Position numbers and translations under genes: made by a program. Of a stretch of DNA of 29,094 nt, positions 28,332 to 29,094 are shown piece by piece (the stretch's first letter is position 1; each line of letters opens with the position of its first letter). The notes beneath the pieces are model-generated. The model searched no databases. It was not told the DNA's origin and worked only from the letters and a program-made list of their open reading frames with translations. Source of the DNA: a virus; the IMG/VR virus record IMGVR_UViG_3300021373_001135, positions 1 through 29,094 of that record; one strand, given 5' to 3'.

Positions 28332-28347
28332 GTGTACTATAGTACAC
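28332..28347. repeat. GTGTAC palindrome, copy 3 (perfect)
   Basis: GTGTACTATAGTACAC is a perfect 16-bp palindrome, starting 3 nt after the stop of the ArdC-like gene. Hairpin leader C follows 17 nt later. The same gene end, palindrome, leader order is seen at 26359. Confidence 0.7.
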
Positions 28348-28349
28348 AC

Positions 28350-28423
28350 AAACTATCATCTTGCCCCATACTGCTAGTCGGTGTGGGGTTGAGGTGGTAA
28401 AAAACAATTAAACAATTATAATT
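28350..28423 (+). promoter_or_regulatory. Hairpin leader element, copy C
   Basis: The box ACTATCATCTTG is followed by CCCCATAC (28364-28371), loop TGCTAGTCG, and GTGTGGGG (28381-28388), an 8-bp stem with one G-U pair. Then TTGAGGTGGT (28389-28398), an A-rich stretch and the ATG at 28424. The 9-nt loop is almost the same as in copy A (TGCTAGACG). Confidence 0.65.
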
Positions 28424-28642
28424 ATGAAACAAGAAAAAATGAACAAAACCGAAAGGGCTAAAAAAATCTTAAAAGAGATTAGGAGACGAATGTGGGCAAT
28501 GGAAACATTAAGTGATGGTTCTATAATGTCAAACAAAACTTTTGTAGCTATGATGAAATCAATGCCTCATATAGCAGAGAAGTGGCACATTCTTGAGGAT
28601 AGAGAACATATGATTGAAAGATTTATTGTACGCAATAACTAG
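28424..28642 (+). CDS. Small protein of 72 residues
   Basis: A 72-residue, basic and Met-rich protein, probably helical: MKQEKMNKTERAKKILKEIR, then RRMWAMETLSDGSIM and a C-terminal AEKWHILEDREHMIERFIVR. It stands alone between hairpin leaders C and D, so it is its own small transcription unit. An internal ATG at codon 6 is an alternative start. No family is recognised. Confidence 0.68.
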   Translation: MKQEKMNKTERAKKILKEIRRRMWAMETLSDGSIMSNKTFVAMMKSMPHIAEKWHILEDREHMIERFIVRNN

Positions 28643-28711
28643 CCCATCATCTTGCCCCATAGCAGAGACGCTATGGGGTTGAGGTGGTAGAACAATTTAA
28701 TAAAAACAATT
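28643..28711 (+). promoter_or_regulatory. Hairpin leader element, copy D
   Basis: The box ATCATCTTG is followed by CCCCATAGC (28655-28663), loop AGAGAC, and GCTATGGGG (28670-28678), a perfect 9-bp stem. Then TTGAGGTGGT (28679-28688), an A-rich stretch and the ATG at 28712. Here the GTGTAC palindrome is missing between the gene end and the leader. Confidence 0.65.
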
Positions 28712-29094
28712 ATGAAATTTAACGATTTAAAATTTAAACAATTAGAAAATGGTGTGGGTGCTACCCATACATTTGACAATGGAACTACGATTAGCGTTCA
28801 AGCATCAGAGAATCACTACTGCTATCCAAAAGAAAATCTAAATTCAAAAAATGATTATTCATCTTTTGAGGTAGCCGTATTTGATATCGATAATGAGTTT
28901 GTAACAAAAGACTACATCAAAGATGCAGATGACGATGTATTCGGATGGGCAAAGCGATACGACATTGAAAACCTAATGGATTTGATATTAACTAAAATAC
29001 GAGAGGGTAATCAGTTAGAAAAAGGTTTGACGTATGCAGTAGATAATAAATTCATTACGATGAGTCAAGCATTTGAAATTATAAGAAACATTAA
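28712..29094 (+). CDS. Protein of unknown function, cut by the right edge
   Basis: An open frame of 127 codons without a stop, running off the window. It begins MKFNDLKFKQLENGVGATHT and contains TISVQASENHYCYPKEN, FEVAVFDIDNEFVTKDYIKD and FGWAKRYDIENLMDLILTKI. The first half is likely beta-rich and the second helical. It is acidic, with no signal peptide. It starts 23 nt after the GGTGGT of leader D. No family is recognised with confidence. Confidence 0.72.
   Translation, partial: MKFNDLKFKQLENGVGATHTFDNGTTISVQASENHYCYPKENLNSKNDYSSFEVAVFDIDNEFVTKDYIKDADDDVFGWAKRYDIENLMDLILTKIREGNQLEKGLTYAVDNKFITMSQAFEIIRNI

Overview
The window is an AT-rich stretch of a tailed double-stranded DNA phage (or prophage) of a Bacteroidota host, most likely a member of the Flavobacteriia. 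The phage assignment rests on a large terminase, a portal, tail-fibre genes, a holin, an amidase and spanin-like genes. The host assignment is an inference from Bacteroidota-type -7 promoter boxes (TAnnTTTG) placed about 20 nt before several start codons, from the near absence of Shine-Dalgarno sites, and from the composition and style of the small proteins. No integrase, transposase, CRISPR array, rRNA or tRNA was seen.

Left and centre (1-23910, almost all on the - strand, so read right to left): groEL and groES; an array of very small, mostly Lys/Arg-rich proteins joined by ATGA or TAATG overlaps; a spike-base-like protein; a small jelly-roll-like protein; holin and amidase; a tail-fibre block of about 10.6 kb; small conserved proteins; then a head-packaging group (a double GroES-like protein, a putative small terminase, the large terminase, the portal) and a gene cut by the left edge. 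Two + strand islands interrupt it: a spanin-like pair at 17831-18407 and a winged-helix regulator candidate at 21634-22077. Both overlap their convergent neighbours tail to tail.

Control region (about 23911-25707): leftward and rightward transcription separate here. It holds a cluster of CGTCA motifs in front of groEL, a two-gene leftward operon with its own promoter and terminator, and then nearly 1.2 kb without a convincing gene. That stretch contains a GT-rich tract, a GTGTAC/GTACAC palindrome, a pair of 15-bp direct repeats, four copies of a 20-bp iteron-like element and a structured leader. It is the best candidate for a replication origin or master control region.

Right arm (25708-29094, + strand): small accessory genes, including an ArdC-type antirestriction protein. 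Four transcription units start behind the same type of leader, a GC-capped hairpin followed by GGTGGTA and an A-rich stretch before the ATG; two of them are preceded by a copy of the GTGTAC palindrome. This repeated leader is the strongest candidate in the window for an undescribed system. A second one is the pairing of a phage GroEL/GroES operon with a separate two-domain GroES-like protein next to the terminase and portal genes.
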